Shown here: positions 1-6,789 of the stretch, piece after piece | Layout: each line of letters begins with the position of its first letter | How positions within the stretch are numbered: the first letter of the stretch is position 1 | Source of the DNA: Candidatus Nomurabacteria bacterium | GTDB taxonomy: Bacteria; Patescibacteriota; Minisyncoccia; Phycocordibacterales; Phycocordibacteraceae | DNA length: 10,260 bases | Direction of reading: 5' to 3' | Assembly (NCBI GenBank): GCA_943355045.1 | Contig: CALRDY010000020.1 | Coordinates: 1-10,260, forward strand | Made by a program: the position numbers and the translations under genes | The notes under the pieces: model-generated | Told to the model about the DNA's origin: nothing | The model's database searches: none | What the model saw: only the letters and a program-made list of their open reading frames with translations

Positions 1-2
1 TG

Positions 3-962
3 CTCGCGCACATGCCGCAAGCGGCACTCGCGCAGTCCCTAGGAAGCGTCGCGGAGGGCACGCCCTTCACAGTCTCGGTGCGGCCGCAGTATCCGACGCC
101 GTACGGCCAAGCGACGATCTCTCTCCTCTCAAACTCTCTCGATCTCGCAAATGCGGTGCTGACCGTTTCGCTTTCCGGCAAAGAGATTTACAAGGGCGCC
201 GTGCAGCCCGTCGCCATCCCACTCGGGAAAGCGGGCAGCGTCGCGAACGTAAAGGTCGCCGTTTCCTCAGGTGGCGTACCGTACAGTCAATCGGTCTTCA
301 TACAGCCGCAAGACGTCGTCCTCATCGCCGAACCGATCTCTTCCGCGCCGCCGCTCTACCCTGGGAAGCCTCTGGTGCCGATCGCGGGCAGCGTGCGCGT
401 CGTCGCGATGGCAAACCTGCGGGACGCGCGCGGGAAGACGATCGACCCTGCGACACTCTCCTATGCCTGGACGGTCGACACTACACAGATCGCAAATTTC
501 TCCGGCATCGGCAAGCAGGCGCTCATGGTCGCTTCGCCGCTGCAGTACCGCGCCCGCTCGGTCTCGGTCGCAGTTACAAGCCAGAACGGGAGCCTCGTCG
601 GCGGCGCCTCACTCTCGCTTACCTCAAAAGACCCTTCGGTGCGCATCTACCAGAATGATCCGCTCCTCGGCATCCGTTTCGACCGCGCCATTTCCGAGAG
701 TTACGCTATCGCCGGAGCGGAAGCCACCCTTTATGCGGCCCCATTCTCTTTCCCGACGACGTCCGGCGCGCCGCTCCTTCAATGGTTCCTGAACGGCGCG
801 CCGGCGCAGACCGGCAATGCCGTAACACTCCGGTCCGCAGGAAGCGGAGAGGGGAACGCTTCGCTCTCGCTCGTCGCGTCTGCGGGCAATTCGACTACTG
901 CAACCGCGAGTCTCTCGCTCTCCTTCGGCGCAGCGCCGAGCTTTAACCTCTTCGGCCTATGA
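3..962 (+). CDS. Secreted beta-rich (PKD/Ig-like) surface protein, 5'-truncated
   Basis: The reading frame is open through the left edge of the window, so the true start lies upstream. The first ATG, at 12, is unlikely to be the start because the residues just after it (MPQAALAQS) look like the end of a signal peptide with an A-L-A signal-peptidase I site. The mature part, about 305 residues, is rich in Ser, Ala, Thr and Val, has no cysteine and no further membrane segment, and shows alternating hydrophobic strands. Two segments look like PKD/Ig-type beta-sandwich modules: about residues 140-205 (containing SYAWTVD) and about 210-305 (containing LQWFLNG). The protein is therefore probably exported and exposed on the cell surface. 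Its stop codon overlaps an ATG (ATGA at 959-962), which suggests co-transcription with the following membrane-protein genes. I recall similar proteins in Kaiserbacteria-like genomes, but the exact function is unknown. Confidence 0.75.
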   Translation, partial: LAHMPQAALAQSLGSVAEGTPFTVSVRPQYPTPYGQATISLLSNSLDLANAVLTVSLSGKEIYKGAVQPVAIPLGKAGSVANVKVAVSSGGVPYSQSVFIQPQDVVLIAEPISSAPPLYPGKPLVPIAGSVRVVAMANLRDARGKTIDPATLSYAWTVDTTQIANFSGIGKQALMVASPLQYRARSVSVAVTSQNGSLVGGASLSLTSKDPSVRIYQNDPLLGIRFDRAISESYAIAGAEATLYAAPFSFPTTSGAPLLQWFLNGAPAQTGNAVTLRSAGSGEGNASLSLVASAGNSTTATASLSLSFGAAPSFNLFGL

Positions 963-963
963 G

Positions 964-1043
964 TCCCGTTAGAAATTCAAAACAATTTATGAATACCAAA
1001 ACTATGCCGCAACAGCAGCACCCCGATTCCATTTCTAACGGGA
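964..1043. repeat. 13-bp perfect inverted repeat with 54-nt spacer
   Basis: TCCCGTTAGAAAT at 964-976 is the exact reverse complement of ATTTCTAACGGGA at 1031-1043. The arms could pair in RNA around a loop at 977-1030. The right arm ends on the A of the likely start codon of the next gene (1043), so a folded message would bury that start. Read in the frame of the ATG at 959, the arms give P-V-R-N-S and I-S-N-G. I recall similar PVRNS/ISNG strings as spurious peptides in Parcubacteria gene calls, which would fit a dispersed palindromic element. That comparison is from memory and was not checked. No second copy was found in this window. Confidence 0.7.
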
Positions 1044-1726
1044 TGATGAAAAAAATACTGCTTGCCTCGCTATTCTTCCTCTTCCTCGGGCTCGTGCCGC
1101 ACGCGCTCGCTCAGCAGAGCTTCGTCCCGCTCGCACCTATTCCCGGCCTCACAGACATTCAGCCGACTGAGGGCGAGCTCGCGTCATTCTTTAATAATCT
1201 CTACAAATACCTCATCGGCCTTGCGGCGACGCTCGCCGTCATCGAGATTATCTGGGGAGGGCTCGAGATATCGACACAGGATTCAATCAGCAAGCAGAGC
1301 GAAGGGAAGAAGCGCATCCAGGAAGCGATTACCGGTCTCGTCCTCGTCCTCTCGCCAGCTCTTGTCTTCTCCATCATCAATCCGAGCATCCTGGATCTTT
1401 CTCTGAATCTCCCGAAACTCGATCTAACTGCGCCGAAAGATCCGGTTTATTCCCTCAAGGGGAAAGAAGCTATCCAAAAAGGACTCGACCCAAACAGTGC
1501 CATAAAAGGGACTGCCGGTCCTCAGGCACCAGCGAGTGCAACGAACATGAGCGGCCCGTCTAGCGACAATACGTACACAGATACTGCCAGCATCCCAGGA
1601 GGATCGTGGTGCTTTATCAAACAAGGAGGCTCTTTTACTTGCTCCACGCAACAAAGTCAGTGTGAATCAGTTTTCGCATACGTATCGAGCATGGGAGCTG
1701 CAGAGGCAAGCTGTAAACGATATTAA
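1043..1726 (+). CDS. TrbC/VirB2-like two-helix membrane protein with cysteine-rich tail
   Basis: From the ATG at 1043 the product is 227 aa. Residues 1-23 form a signal peptide (MMKK, a hydrophobic core, then ALA-Q). Two membrane helices follow, at about 53-75 and 96-113, joined by a charged loop (SKQSEGKKRIQEAI). This layout is typical of the pilin-like TrbC/VirB2 proteins widespread in Patescibacteria, which are related to the pilus subunit of type IV secretion/conjugation systems. A low-complexity linker (about 150-185) leads to a C-terminal segment with four cysteines (190, 200, 207, 224), probably an extracytoplasmic disulfide-bonded domain. An ATG at 959 overlaps the previous stop and would add 28 hydrophilic residues, but those span the inverted repeat and would precede a normal signal peptide, so 1043 (or 1046) is preferred. 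No Shine-Dalgarno sequence is visible. The family fit rests on pattern, and a role in secretion or pili is unproven. Confidence 0.72.
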   Translation: MMKKILLASLFFLFLGLVPHALAQQSFVPLAPIPGLTDIQPTEGELASFFNNLYKYLIGLAATLAVIEIIWGGLEISTQDSISKQSEGKKRIQEAITGLVLVLSPALVFSIINPSILDLSLNLPKLDLTAPKDPVYSLKGKEAIQKGLDPNSAIKGTAGPQAPASATNMSGPSSDNTYTDTASIPGGSWCFIKQGGSFTCSTQQSQCESVFAYVSSMGAAEASCKRY

Positions 1727-1730
1727 ATTT

Positions 1731-2927
1731 ATGCGCCGCACACTTATCATCACTATCATCGTACTGGCTCTCCTCGGAATCGGGGCTGCGGTGTATTTCT
1801 ACATCTTCGCCTCGTCGGGAGTTATCGTCACACCGCCCCTGGGCGGAGGTCTGCCGATAGCAGGAGAGAGTGCGCAGATACCGGAGGGGGCGGGCGTAGC
1901 AAATGCCCCGAGCGGCGCGCCAGTATCGGTCTCCGCTCGACTCGTGAAGATAAGCGCCGGCCCAGTCGTTCCGGGCGAAGCGGTCGTCAACATTAAAGCT
2001 GCGAATGCGAGCTCCTCCCCCGAAGTCGCCGTCAGCTACATCGAGCGGCAGAGCGGTAATGTCTTTTCCTACAAAGTCGGCGCAGCGACGCTCACGCGCA
2101 TTTCGAATAAGACCTTCCCGGGCATCCAGACGGCCGCATGGCTTCCCGACGCATCGCTCGCTTTCGTGCGCTTTCTATCGGGCGCCGACTTTTCTACCAT
2201 CAATACGTACGCGCTCCCCGCAAACGGCGCAAACGGTTTCTTCCTCTCGCAGAATCTTGCCGACCTAGCGGTCGCCTCGACAAGCGTGCTTACCCTCGCC
2301 TCAGGCGTGAACGGCTCCGTCGCGTCGCTTTCGCGTACCGACGGCACGCGCGCATCGACCGTGTTCACGATGCCGCTTTCCGCGGCGCGCGTCTCCTTCG
2401 CAGGAAAGAACCAGTATCTCGCATTCACGAAACCCTCGGCGGAGGTTCCCGGCAGCGCCTTCCTGGTCGACAGCACTGGACGATTCTCCCGTATCAGTGG
2501 ACCGCGGAGCGGCCTTGTCGCGCTCGCAAGCCCCTTGGGGAAGTGGGTGCTCGTGAGCTCCATCCTGGACGGCGCGATGCGCATGGAGCTCGTGAACACC
2601 TCGACAAATGAAACCATCGCTCTTCCCGTCGCGACCATCGCCGACAAGTGCGTGTGGGCGGCCGATGATTCTACTATCTATTGCGGAGTCCCTCTGAATC
2701 CGCCTTTCGATGTAAATTATCCTGATGACTGGTACCAGGGTGCCGTCTCTTTTACTGATCGCCTATGGAAGATACAGGTCGCTGGCCGCTATGCGCAGCT
2801 CGTCCTTGATTTCTCCGAAGAGACAAAAGGGTCCCTTGATGCGGAGGCGCTTGCCGTCGACCCTGCGGGCACCGTACTCGTATTCGTCAATAAGAACGAC
2901 GGTTCGCTCTGGTCGTATCGGCTCTAA
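1731..2927 (+). CDS. Membrane-anchored beta-propeller-like protein
   Basis: The product is 398 aa from the ATG at 1731, 4 nt after the previous stop, so the two genes are probably translated together. An in-frame ATG at 1662 lies inside the upstream gene and adds a tail before the membrane helix, so it was not used. The N-terminus has two arginines and then a single strong transmembrane helix (about 4-27), giving an N-in, C-out anchor. A Pro/Gly/Ala-rich linker (about 33-70) follows, then a long domain of repeated short beta-strand units (for example TAAWLPDASLAFVRF, LVALASPLGKWVLVSS and EALAVDPAGTVLVFV), as expected for a WD40/TolB-type propeller. Two cysteines (307, 318) flank one blade, and a PDDWYQG motif lies near 331-337. 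I know this motif from propeller proteins of CPR genomes. It probably acts outside the membrane with the two genes before it. The ligand and function are unknown. Confidence 0.75.
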   Translation: MRRTLIITIIVLALLGIGAAVYFYIFASSGVIVTPPLGGGLPIAGESAQIPEGAGVANAPSGAPVSVSARLVKISAGPVVPGEAVVNIKAANASSSPEVAVSYIERQSGNVFSYKVGAATLTRISNKTFPGIQTAAWLPDASLAFVRFLSGADFSTINTYALPANGANGFFLSQNLADLAVASTSVLTLASGVNGSVASLSRTDGTRASTVFTMPLSAARVSFAGKNQYLAFTKPSAEVPGSAFLVDSTGRFSRISGPRSGLVALASPLGKWVLVSSILDGAMRMELVNTSTNETIALPVATIADKCVWAADDSTIYCGVPLNPPFDVNYPDDWYQGAVSFTDRLWKIQVAGRYAQLVLDFSEETKGSLDAEALAVDPAGTVLVFVNKNDGSLWSYRL

Positions 2928-2933
2928 GCCCTG

Positions 2934-3653
2934 TTACGAGAGCACTGTGCGGCGGACATGCCACTCTTGTACTGCTCCCGCGAGGTTAGTCGTGATGAAA
3001 TACAGCGCGATGGCGCTTGAAGCCGTATAGGAAATGGTCCCGATGATGAACGGAAAGACGTATTTCAGCTGCATGCCCATCACTTTCTGGAAATCTCCCT
3101 GCATGCCGCCGCCAGTCGAAGGCTTCATCGTCCCTTGAAGGGCCATATGCGCCTGGAGGAACTGCGTCAGGCCCGCCAGTATCGCGAGCACGAGGCTCTT
3201 GCCCGTGATGAGGATGAGTCCGAGAAATTCAAACGAGACGCTGCTCGGAACGGGAGTAAAGGCGTACAGCCGCGCCGTATTTATCGCTGAAAGCGGTTCG
3301 TAGAGGAAGACCCAGTAGAGCGCGAGCAGGACGGGAATCTGGATGAAGACCGTGAGGATGCTCGCGAACGGATTGACCTTTTCTTCGCGATAGAGCGCAA
3401 GCGTTTCAAGCGCCTCCTTCTCTTTATCGCCCTTATGCTTCTCCTTCAGCTCTTTGAGCTTCGGCTCGAGGGTCTTCATCGCGAGCTGTGTGCGGGCCGC
3501 CGAGAGCGAGAAAGGGAGCAGCACGAGCCGGATGACGATGGTAAGGAGGATGACAGCGATGCCCACGTCGGAGCCGGGCACAAGTGCGACGAGTGCGACG
3601 AGTGCGTTGTAAATCGGATTATAAAAAACCGCGTGGAAGAAAGTTGATATCAC
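2934..3653 (-). CDS. yidC: Membrane protein insertase YidC/Oxa1/Alb3 family
   Basis: This is a 239-aa polytopic membrane protein that inserts and folds inner-membrane proteins, alone or with SecYEG. It begins with FYNPIYNALVALVA, followed by the hydrophobic helix carrying the family's key groove arginine (R42, in IVIRLVLLPFS). A cytoplasmic, highly charged helical hairpin follows (about 57-92, LEPKLKELKEKHKGDKEKEA), then helices near 95-117, 140-165, and 195-230. It lacks both the large periplasmic domain of proteobacterial YidC and an obvious N-terminal lipoprotein signal, so it is the minimal core form. The start is GTG at 3653: an in-frame TAG lies three codons upstream and no ATG is available. 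It follows rnpA by 17 bp and ends 6 bp from the convergent propeller gene. Its position after rpmH-rnpA is the conserved bacterial order and confirms the identity. Confidence 0.95.
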   Translation of the reverse strand: MISTFFHAVFYNPIYNALVALVALVPGSDVGIAVILLTIVIRLVLLPFSLSAARTQLAMKTLEPKLKELKEKHKGDKEKEALETLALYREEKVNPFASILTVFIQIPVLLALYWVFLYEPLSAINTARLYAFTPVPSSVSFEFLGLILITGKSLVLAILAGLTQFLQAHMALQGTMKPSTGGGMQGDFQKVMGMQLKYVFPFIIGTISYTASSAIALYFITTNLAGAVQEWHVRRTVLS

Positions 3654-3670
3654 AAAGCCATTCTACGCTA

Positions 3671-3982
3671 CTAACGAATTTTAGAAAGAAGGACGGCAAG
3701 TTCTGCCTTGATAGCTTGCACTGGCATCTTGCTGACGGCAGCTTTCGGGAAGACGATAAGCGCGGGCGGCAGGGGAGCGAGGGCGCGGAGCATCGCGAGC
3801 ACCCGTCGCTTTATCAGATGCCGAGTGACGGAGAGGCGGGCGGCCTTTTTTGACACGACGACCGCGTATCCTTGCGCTTCTTTCGGCAGAACGATGGAGA
3901 AGTTCGTCGAGGAGAGTCGCCGACCGCTCGAGAGCGCCGCGGGGAACTTCGCACGAGGAAGCCGCTCTCTTTGCGGGAACAC
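3671..3982 (-). CDS. rnpA: Ribonuclease P protein component
   Basis: This is a 103-aa basic protein that assists the RNase P RNA in removing 5' leaders from tRNA precursors. The N-terminus (RERLPRAKFPAAL) matches the usual RLxxxxFxxV-like opening. The RNase P signature lies at about residues 40-63: the VVVSKKAARLSVTRHLIKRR stretch corresponds to the usual G-x-x-V-S-K-K...R-N-x-x-K-R-R core, with a His (TRH) where Asn is normal in the R-N pair. The start is GTG at 3982, 5 bp after the rpmH stop codon, with no Shine-Dalgarno sequence, so translation probably depends on coupling to rpmH. Its place between rpmH and yidC is the classic arrangement. The length is slightly below the usual 110-120 aa. 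Confidence 0.93.
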   Translation of the reverse strand: MFPQRERLPRAKFPAALSSGRRLSSTNFSIVLPKEAQGYAVVVSKKAARLSVTRHLIKRRVLAMLRALAPLPPALIVFPKAAVSKMPVQAIKAELAVLLSKIR

Positions 3983-3987
3983 GGAGA

Positions 3988-4125
3988 TTAGACCGAGAGG
4001 CTTGCGCGGCCGATACGACGACGACCCTGCAAAATCTTGCGGCCGGAGCTCGTTTTCGAGCGCACGAGGAAACCGTGCGTCGTTGCGCGCTTACGTTTCT
4101 TCGGCTGGTAGGTTCGTTTAGACAT
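3988..4125 (-). CDS. rpmH: 50S ribosomal protein L34
   Basis: The product is 45 aa, very basic, and matches L34 almost residue for residue. It opens with [20 protein letters not shown] and continues [20 protein letters not shown] to the ending ASLSV. L34 binds 23S rRNA in the large subunit. The gene is the first of the rpmH-rnpA-yidC unit and diverges from dnaA across 99 bp, a textbook neighbourhood. The ATG at 4125 is the only sensible start. The upstream sequence has no Shine-Dalgarno motif. Confidence 0.97.
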   Translation of the reverse strand: MSKRTYQPKKRKRATTHGFLVRSKTSSGRKILQGRRRIGRASLSV

Positions 4126-4152
4126 AGAAAGTCAACAAATTAGGTTGTGCAC

Positions 4153-4158
4153 ATGATA
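4153..4158 (-). promoter_or_regulatory. Candidate -10 element for rpmH-rnpA-yidC
   Basis: TATCAT on the minus strand (5 of 6 match to TATAAT) lies 27 nt before the rpmH ATG, predicting a leader of about 20 nt. It overlaps the palindrome TGTGCACA at 4146-4153. No good -35 is visible 16-18 nt upstream. The 12 bases from this hexamer onward (TATCATGTGCAC) recur at the proposed promoter of the penicillin-binding protein gene. Confidence 0.35.
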
Positions 4159-4208
4159 CTAACAGGTTCTCCCCGAAACGCCAGAGTGCCTTGTCTGCGG
4201 AAGAAGCG

Positions 4209-4214
4209 TATACT
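4209..4214 (+). promoter_or_regulatory. Candidate -10 element for dnaA
   Basis: TATACT (5 of 6 to consensus) ends 10 nt before the dnaA ATG at 4225. A transcript from here would start about 3-4 nt before the ATG, so the message would be nearly leaderless, which agrees with the absence of a Shine-Dalgarno sequence. A TTGTCT at 4191-4196 resembles a -35 but its 12-nt spacing is too short. The 99-bp region 4126-4224 holds this element and the divergent rpmH promoter, and nothing else was recognised. Confidence 0.4.
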
Positions 4215-4224
4215 CCAAAGCACC

Positions 4225-5574
4225 ATGAACAAAGGGGATCCGAAGGAGTTATGGGAGTACATGCTCACGCAAGTCGAGCTTTCCATTTCTCCCGCAAATT
4301 TCAACACCTGGTTCCGCAATAGTTTCATCGTCAAGATAGAAGACGGGGTGCTTTTCGTCGGGGTCCCGAGCCAATTCTTCAAGGATTGGTATCTCAAGAA
4401 ATTTCATACGCTCTTGCTGAAGATCGTCCGCGATGTCTCCTACGAATTCCGCAATATCGAGTATCTCATCGTAAAAGACGAGAATCGTAAGGCGCCGAAG
4501 GAGGCGAAGAATACGCGCGGTGCGCTCGAGCTGCCGCTCGAGGATTTCTACATAAATAAGAGCGACAATTTGAACCCGCGCTACACCTTCGACACGTTCG
4601 TCATCGGCGCATTCAACAATCTCGCCTACGCAGCAGCCCATGCGGCACTCGAACGCCCCGGTATTACCTACAACCCTCTCTTCATCTATGGCGACACGGG
4701 CCGCGGCAAGACGCACCTCATCCAAGCGATCGGCAATCAGTACAAGAAGCAGTATCAGGGGCGGAAAGTGTTCTATCTCACGTCGGAAAAATTCGTCGTC
4801 GATTACACCGACTCGGTGCAAGCGGGAACCGCGAACCGCTTTAAGGATAAATACCGCCAATACGACCTCCTCATCATGGACGATGTTCAGTTCCTCTCCA
4901 AAAAAGAGAAGACTCAGGAAGAACTCTTCCATCTCTTCAATGCCCTCTACGATACGAACAAGCAGATTATCTTCTCTTCCGATCGCCCGCCATCCGCCAT
5001 CCCTGACATCGCTGAGCGCCTCAAGGGCCGCTTGGCGAGCGGTATGGCGGTGGATATCGGAGAGCCCGATCCGGAGTCGCGTATGGCCATTGTGCGCAAG
5101 AAGGCAGCCTCTCACGGCGTATTGCTTTCAAATGAGGTCATCGAGTACGTCGCGACGTCGATGAACGGCTCCATACGGGAATTGGAGGGTATGGTAAACA
5201 GCATCATCTGCCAGGCGCAAGTGAAAGGGCTCGCTCCGGATATCGCGGAAGTACGCCAATCTCTCCGTTCATTCAGCCGTCCGCAAAAAAACATCTCCGT
5301 AAAGAATGTCGTCGATAAAGTTGCTGAATTCTACGGCATCGATGAGGAAAGTATTTACGAGAAGACCCGAAGGAGGGAAGTGGTGCGTCCGCGTCAGATC
5401 ATCATGTATATCCTCAGAGAGGATTTTCATATATCCTATCCGACGATCGGTACGAAGCTCGGCGGCCGCGATCATACGACCGTTATCCACTCCTGTGAGA
5501 AGATAAAGCGTGAAATGGTTGTGGATAGCGACCTTTCACAAGAGATTCAAAATATCCGCACCCTACTTGTATGA
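4225..5574 (+). CDS. dnaA: Chromosomal replication initiator protein DnaA
   Basis: The product is 449 aa, of typical family length. Domain I (about 1-80, ELWEYMLTQVELSISPANFNTWF) is the oligomerisation and partner-binding domain. The domain II linker is short (about 85-105). The AAA+ domain III has Walker A GDTGRGKT (156-163), Walker B LLIMDD (215-220) and a GRLASG motif with the likely arginine finger near 269. Domain IV ends with the DnaA-box-binding signature GGRDHTTVIHS (413-423). The protein binds DnaA boxes at oriC and opens the duplex in its ATP form. The ATG at 4225 gives the normal N-terminus. An in-frame ATG at 4147 would add 26 unrelated residues reaching back through the divergent promoter region and was rejected. 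The gene diverges from rpmH, and dnaN follows after 111 bp that probably contain the origin. Confidence 0.97.
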   Translation: MNKGDPKELWEYMLTQVELSISPANFNTWFRNSFIVKIEDGVLFVGVPSQFFKDWYLKKFHTLLLKIVRDVSYEFRNIEYLIVKDENRKAPKEAKNTRGALELPLEDFYINKSDNLNPRYTFDTFVIGAFNNLAYAAAHAALERPGITYNPLFIYGDTGRGKTHLIQAIGNQYKKQYQGRKVFYLTSEKFVVDYTDSVQAGTANRFKDKYRQYDLLIMDDVQFLSKKEKTQEELFHLFNALYDTNKQIIFSSDRPPSAIPDIAERLKGRLASGMAVDIGEPDPESRMAIVRKKAASHGVLLSNEVIEYVATSMNGSIRELEGMVNSIICQAQVKGLAPDIAEVRQSLRSFSRPQKNISVKNVVDKVAEFYGIDEESIYEKTRRREVVRPRQIIMYILREDFHISYPTIGTKLGGRDHTTVIHSCEKIKREMVVDSDLSQEIQNIRTLLV

Positions 5575-5685
5575 AGTATTCCCATTACCTATCAACACTT
5601 TATATAAAATCTTCCCTTATAAATAATGCGTATACGCAAGGTATTTCCGCTTTATCCACTTATCAACAGCCCTAATAAGAATCGT
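5575..5685. other. Probable oriC in the dnaA-dnaN spacer
   Basis: The 111-bp spacer contains three sites close to the DnaA box TTATCCACA: CTATCAACA (5589-5597), TTATCCACT (5652-5660) and TTATCAACA (5660-5668). All are in the same orientation, and the last two abut with a one-base overlap. Between the first and second lies an AT-rich stretch (5596-5627, with TATATAAAAT and TTATAAATAAT) suited to be the unwinding element. Position between dnaA and dnaN is a common oriC location. The site is small with few boxes, so the call rests on both position and motifs. Confidence 0.6.
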
Positions 5686-6786
5686 ATGATTATTTCCATA
5701 GAAAAAAAGAAATTCTCTGAAGCGGTGCATACCGTCGCACGATTCGCTGAAAGGAAGAGTGCGACACTACCCGCACTCTCCTCAATACTCATTATTGCCG
5801 GGGATGATGGTATAAAGATGCGCGCGACGAATCTCGAAACAGGCATCGATCTGAAGCTTGAGGGCACCTGCACGACAAAAGGCGTCGTCGCTATCCCAGC
5901 GACGATACTGCAGCAGATTGCAGGCTCATTTACTCAAGAAGGGAAAATTACTATTGAACATACCGGCGATACTATCTCCATTACGAGTGGAAATAGTAAG
6001 AGCTCCATAAAGACGATTCCATACGAGGATTTCCCATCGATTCCATTTCCTGAAAATCCTAAAAACAGGATAGTGCTTCCTGGTGTCCTCCTTCGTTCAT
6101 TATTCACTTCTATCGCCTCATGCGCGTCTTCCTCGACTGTCCGCCCAGAATTAGCGAGCATCTATCTTTCTATCGAGGGGGGAGTGATGACGGCGGTCGC
6201 GACGGATTCTTTCCGGCTTGCGGAGAAAAAAATCCCGCTCACGAATAAGGGGACGCAAGGAAAGTTCCTTATCCCGGCGAAAAATGCGCTCGATATAGCA
6301 CAAGCGTTGCCGGATAATGAAATCATCATGTCGTTTGATGAGCATCAGTGCGCCTTTGTCGGCGATATGGGGATGCTTGTATCGCGCCTGACGAACGCCG
6401 TATATCCCGACTATCGGCAGATCATACCGAAAGAATCGATCGTAGAGGCGATAGTGCTCAGGAAAGATTTTGAAAGCGCATTAAAAAGGACGACTATCTT
6501 TTCCGATTCTTTTCAGAAGGTTCGCATCAGTTTCGATCCTAAAAAGAATTCTTTTTCCTTATTCGCTAGGAATGCGGACATAGGGGAATCAGCGGAAGCG
6601 CTGAATGCGCAGATAACTGGGGGCGCTCTCGAACTCTCTTTCAATCATCGCTACCTTTCGGCCGTGTTGGCACTCACTTCATCTGAGAGTCTTTCACTTG
6701 TCGCCGCAGGTATTGGGCGGCCGCTCATCATAAAAGGAGTCGGCGACACCTCGCTTCTCTACCTCGTCTCCCCGATGAATCAATAG
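5686..6786 (+). CDS. dnaN: DNA polymerase III sliding clamp (beta subunit)
   Basis: The 366-aa product has the usual length for the ring-forming clamp that tethers DNA polymerase to DNA. The start MIISIEKKKFSEAV and the first-domain motif LPALSSILI are typical. Three clamp domains can be traced at about 1-118, 125-245 and 246-366, including VATDSFRLAEKK in the second, VYPDYRQIIPKE at the second-third boundary, and the ending YLVSPM, equivalent to the usual YVVMPMR tail. The in-frame ATG at 5626 would place the N-terminus within the DnaA-box region, so 5686 is preferred. There is no clear Shine-Dalgarno sequence. The gene is visibly richer in A and T than the flanking genes. It ends 3 bp from the stop of the convergent penicillin-binding protein gene. 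Confidence 0.96.
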   Translation: MIISIEKKKFSEAVHTVARFAERKSATLPALSSILIIAGDDGIKMRATNLETGIDLKLEGTCTTKGVVAIPATILQQIAGSFTQEGKITIEHTGDTISITSGNSKSSIKTIPYEDFPSIPFPENPKNRIVLPGVLLRSLFTSIASCASSSTVRPELASIYLSIEGGVMTAVATDSFRLAEKKIPLTNKGTQGKFLIPAKNALDIAQALPDNEIIMSFDEHQCAFVGDMGMLVSRLTNAVYPDYRQIIPKESIVEAIVLRKDFESALKRTTIFSDSFQKVRISFDPKKNSFSLFARNADIGESAEALNAQITGGALELSFNHRYLSAVLALTSSESLSLVAAGIGRPLIIKGVGDTSLLYLVSPMNQ

Positions 6787-6789
6787 TTT

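Noticed and set aside
2069..2647. 192-aa minus-strand ORF opposite the propeller gene
   Set aside because: It is a shadow ORF favoured by GC-rich codons and lacks any promoter, domain or operon context.
4126..4224. DnaA boxes in the rpmH-dnaA spacer as a second origin site
   Set aside because: TTGTGCACA and GTCAACAAA only loosely resemble TTATCCACA. No near-consensus box was found here, unlike the dnaA-dnaN spacer.
4249..5115. 288-aa minus-strand ORF opposite dnaA
   Set aside because: It is a long shadow of the GC-rich dnaA coding strand, with a low-complexity charged composition and no recognisable domain, while dnaA is certain on the plus strand.
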